Made by a program: the position numbers and the translations under genes
Shown here: positions 5,580 through 6,473 of the stretch, piece by piece
Layout: each line of letters opens with the position of its first letter
Position numbering within the stretch: the first letter of the stretch is position 1
Assembly: GCA_024405255.1 (NCBI GenBank)
Contig: JAKSOY010000241.1
Span: forward strand, 1-6,473
Direction: 5' to 3'
Source: Kiritimatiellia bacterium
GTDB taxonomy: Bacteria > Verrucomicrobiota > Kiritimatiellia > RFP12 > UBA1067
Length of the DNA stretch: 6,473 bases
The notes under the pieces: generated by a model
What the model saw: only the letters and a program-made list of their open reading frames with translations
What the model was told of the DNA's origin: nothing
Database searches by the model: none

Positions 5580-6473
5580 ATATGAAGGAACAGGTTGCTG
5601 CGAGCTTCTGGGAGGAGCATTGCACGGAATGCGGTGAGCCGGCGTGCTATCGCACGTGTCCGAAGTTTGTGAAGGGGCGCGGTGGACGCTGTCGGCGCTT
5701 CGAGGGAGGACTTGATGAGGCGATCTTGAATAACGGAGTTGAGGTTAAGTTCCTGCCGTGGGGCAAGATGGAGGCGTATTTCCACGGGAAGATGATTGAC
5801 CGGAGCCGGGCCGTGGCAGTGGAGCGACTGATGACGCGGACAGCGTGGCTTCGCAAGGTGTTTCCGAAGTGGTGGCGCAGCTGGCGGTGGCGGTGGGCGC
5901 TGAGGGGGGCGGTGGTTGGGTGTCCGAAAGTCTGGCGCTGCGTTGCGATGGCAGAGCGTGATGAGAGACTGGTGTTCGCCGTTGTGACGTCACGTGGAGA
6001 GGACGTCGTGTCTACGGTGGTGGAGTTGAAGGCGGGCGTGCGGAAGGAGGTCGAGCTCCAGTTGCCGCCGACCGGGGACGGAACGCTGTTTCGGATTTTC
6101 GCTCAAGACGGCGAAGGCACCGGGCGGATTCGCTTTGAATGCAATGAGCTGACTGATTCTGCTCGTGAGGACACGAGCAGTACGGCTGTCAAATGCGTCG
6201 CTTGGGACCTTGACGGGACACTCTGGCAGGGAACTCTTTCCGAAGATGGCGAAGAAGGTCTGACCTTGAATGCCAAGGCCGTGGACGTCATCAAGGAACT
6301 GGATCGCCGCGGCATCGTGAATTCCATCTCGAGCCGGAATGATCCCGCGGAGGCGCTTGCGGCGCTGAAGAAGTTCGGGATTGAAGAGTACTTCGTCTTC
6401 CCGCAGATCAACTGGGGACCGAAGAGCGAAGGGCTCAGGAACCTCGCGAAGGAGATGAACATCGGACTCGACG
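5576..6473 (+). CDS. FkbH-like HAD-IIIC protein with N-terminal Cys cluster (3' end beyond window)
   Basis: Translation from ATG 5576 (ATGA overlap with GT4; GGGAAG 6 nt upstream) stays open for 299 codons to the right edge. The HAD-IIIC domain starts at residue 206: VAWDLDGTLW with nucleophile and acid D211 and D213, SISSRND (250-256) as motif II, and INWGPKSEG with motif III K283. FkbH-like proteins load small acyl groups, classically a glyceryl group from 1,3-bisphosphoglycerate, onto a carrier protein; in glycan clusters a role in acyl decoration is inferred. The N-terminus has cysteines at 16, 19, 24, 28 and 39 in a compact pattern ending GRCRRFEGG, suggesting a metal site. Residues about 128-190 look like a beta-sandwich, possibly carbohydrate-binding. 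A Trp/Arg-rich run sits near 98-110. Any C-terminal acyltransferase part is not visible. Confidence 0.85.
   Translation, partial: MNMKEQVAASFWEEHCTECGEPACYRTCPKFVKGRGGRCRRFEGGLDEAILNNGVEVKFLPWGKMEAYFHGKMIDRSRAVAVERLMTRTAWLRKVFPKWWRSWRWRWALRGAVVGCPKVWRCVAMAERDERLVFAVVTSRGEDVVSTVVELKAGVRKEVELQLPPTGDGTLFRIFAQDGEGTGRIRFECNELTDSAREDTSSTAVKCVAWDLDGTLWQGTLSEDGEEGLTLNAKAVDVIKELDRRGIVNSISSRNDPAEALAALKKFGIEEYFVFPQINWGPKSEGLRNLAKEMNIGLD
6159..6180 (+). repeat. Perfect 9-bp inverted repeat in the FkbH-like gene
   Basis: CTGCTCGTG (6159-6167), a 4-nt AGGA loop, then CACGAGCAG (6172-6180). It encodes the linker TDSAREDTSS between the middle domain and the HAD domain. It has no U-tract and lies inside the gene, so it is not a terminator. 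Confidence 0.7.

Noticed and set aside
6159..6180. Rho-independent terminator
   Set aside because: The hairpin has no U-tract and lies within an intact coding sequence.

Overview
The window is a stretch of a bacterial surface-polysaccharide (LPS core/O-antigen or capsule type) gene cluster. All genes lie on the + strand, and the DNA is moderately GC-rich. It encodes five glycosyltransferase genes of different folds (a GT4-like tail fused to a WaaE-like GT2, two further GT2 enzymes, a GT25 and a GT4), an ElyC/YdcF-type DUF218 membrane protein, and the 5' part of an FkbH-like HAD-IIIC gene that runs off the right edge. GT25 and ElyC suggest a diderm host. The arrays of 7-nt repeats beside a remnant of a four-helix-bundle (23S rRNA intervening-sequence type) gene resemble what I recall from uncultured PVC-type and candidate-phylum genomes. 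The lineage is therefore a weak guess, perhaps Kiritimatiellota or Lentisphaerota.

Layout. 1-1083: a reading frame open at the left edge, with about 70 residues resembling the end of a GT4 enzyme, then a heptamer array read in frame, then a GT2 enzyme. 1084-1202: intergenic, holding a heptamer array and a 23-codon remnant of a four-helix-bundle gene that supplies the ribosome-binding site of the next gene. 1203-2141: GT2. 2132-2159: a second heptamer array, the inverted copy of the first (27 of 28 bases), covering the GT2 stop codon and ending one base before the ElyC start. From 2161 onward ElyC-like, GT2, GT25, GT4 and FkbH-like genes are packed with a 1-nt gap or short overlaps, which suggests one translationally coupled operon. 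No promoter, terminator, tRNA, rRNA or CRISPR was seen, and no gap exceeds 300 bases.

How they may work together: the glycosyltransferases would add successive sugars to a lipid-linked or LPS-core acceptor at the cytoplasmic membrane; the ElyC-like protein may act in envelope or lipid-carrier homeostasis; the FkbH-like protein may activate or transfer a small acyl group that decorates the glycan. Sugars and linkages cannot be read from sequence.

The most unusual feature is a layer of short 7-nt-unit repeats that occurs between genes and also inside coding sequences at loops or domain linkers (213-247, 488-515, 582-612, 2646-2691, 5101-5128), where the reading frame stays open. Together with the inverted array pair around one glycosyltransferase and the truncated four-helix-bundle gene, this suggests repeats that spread through the cluster and reshape its genes.
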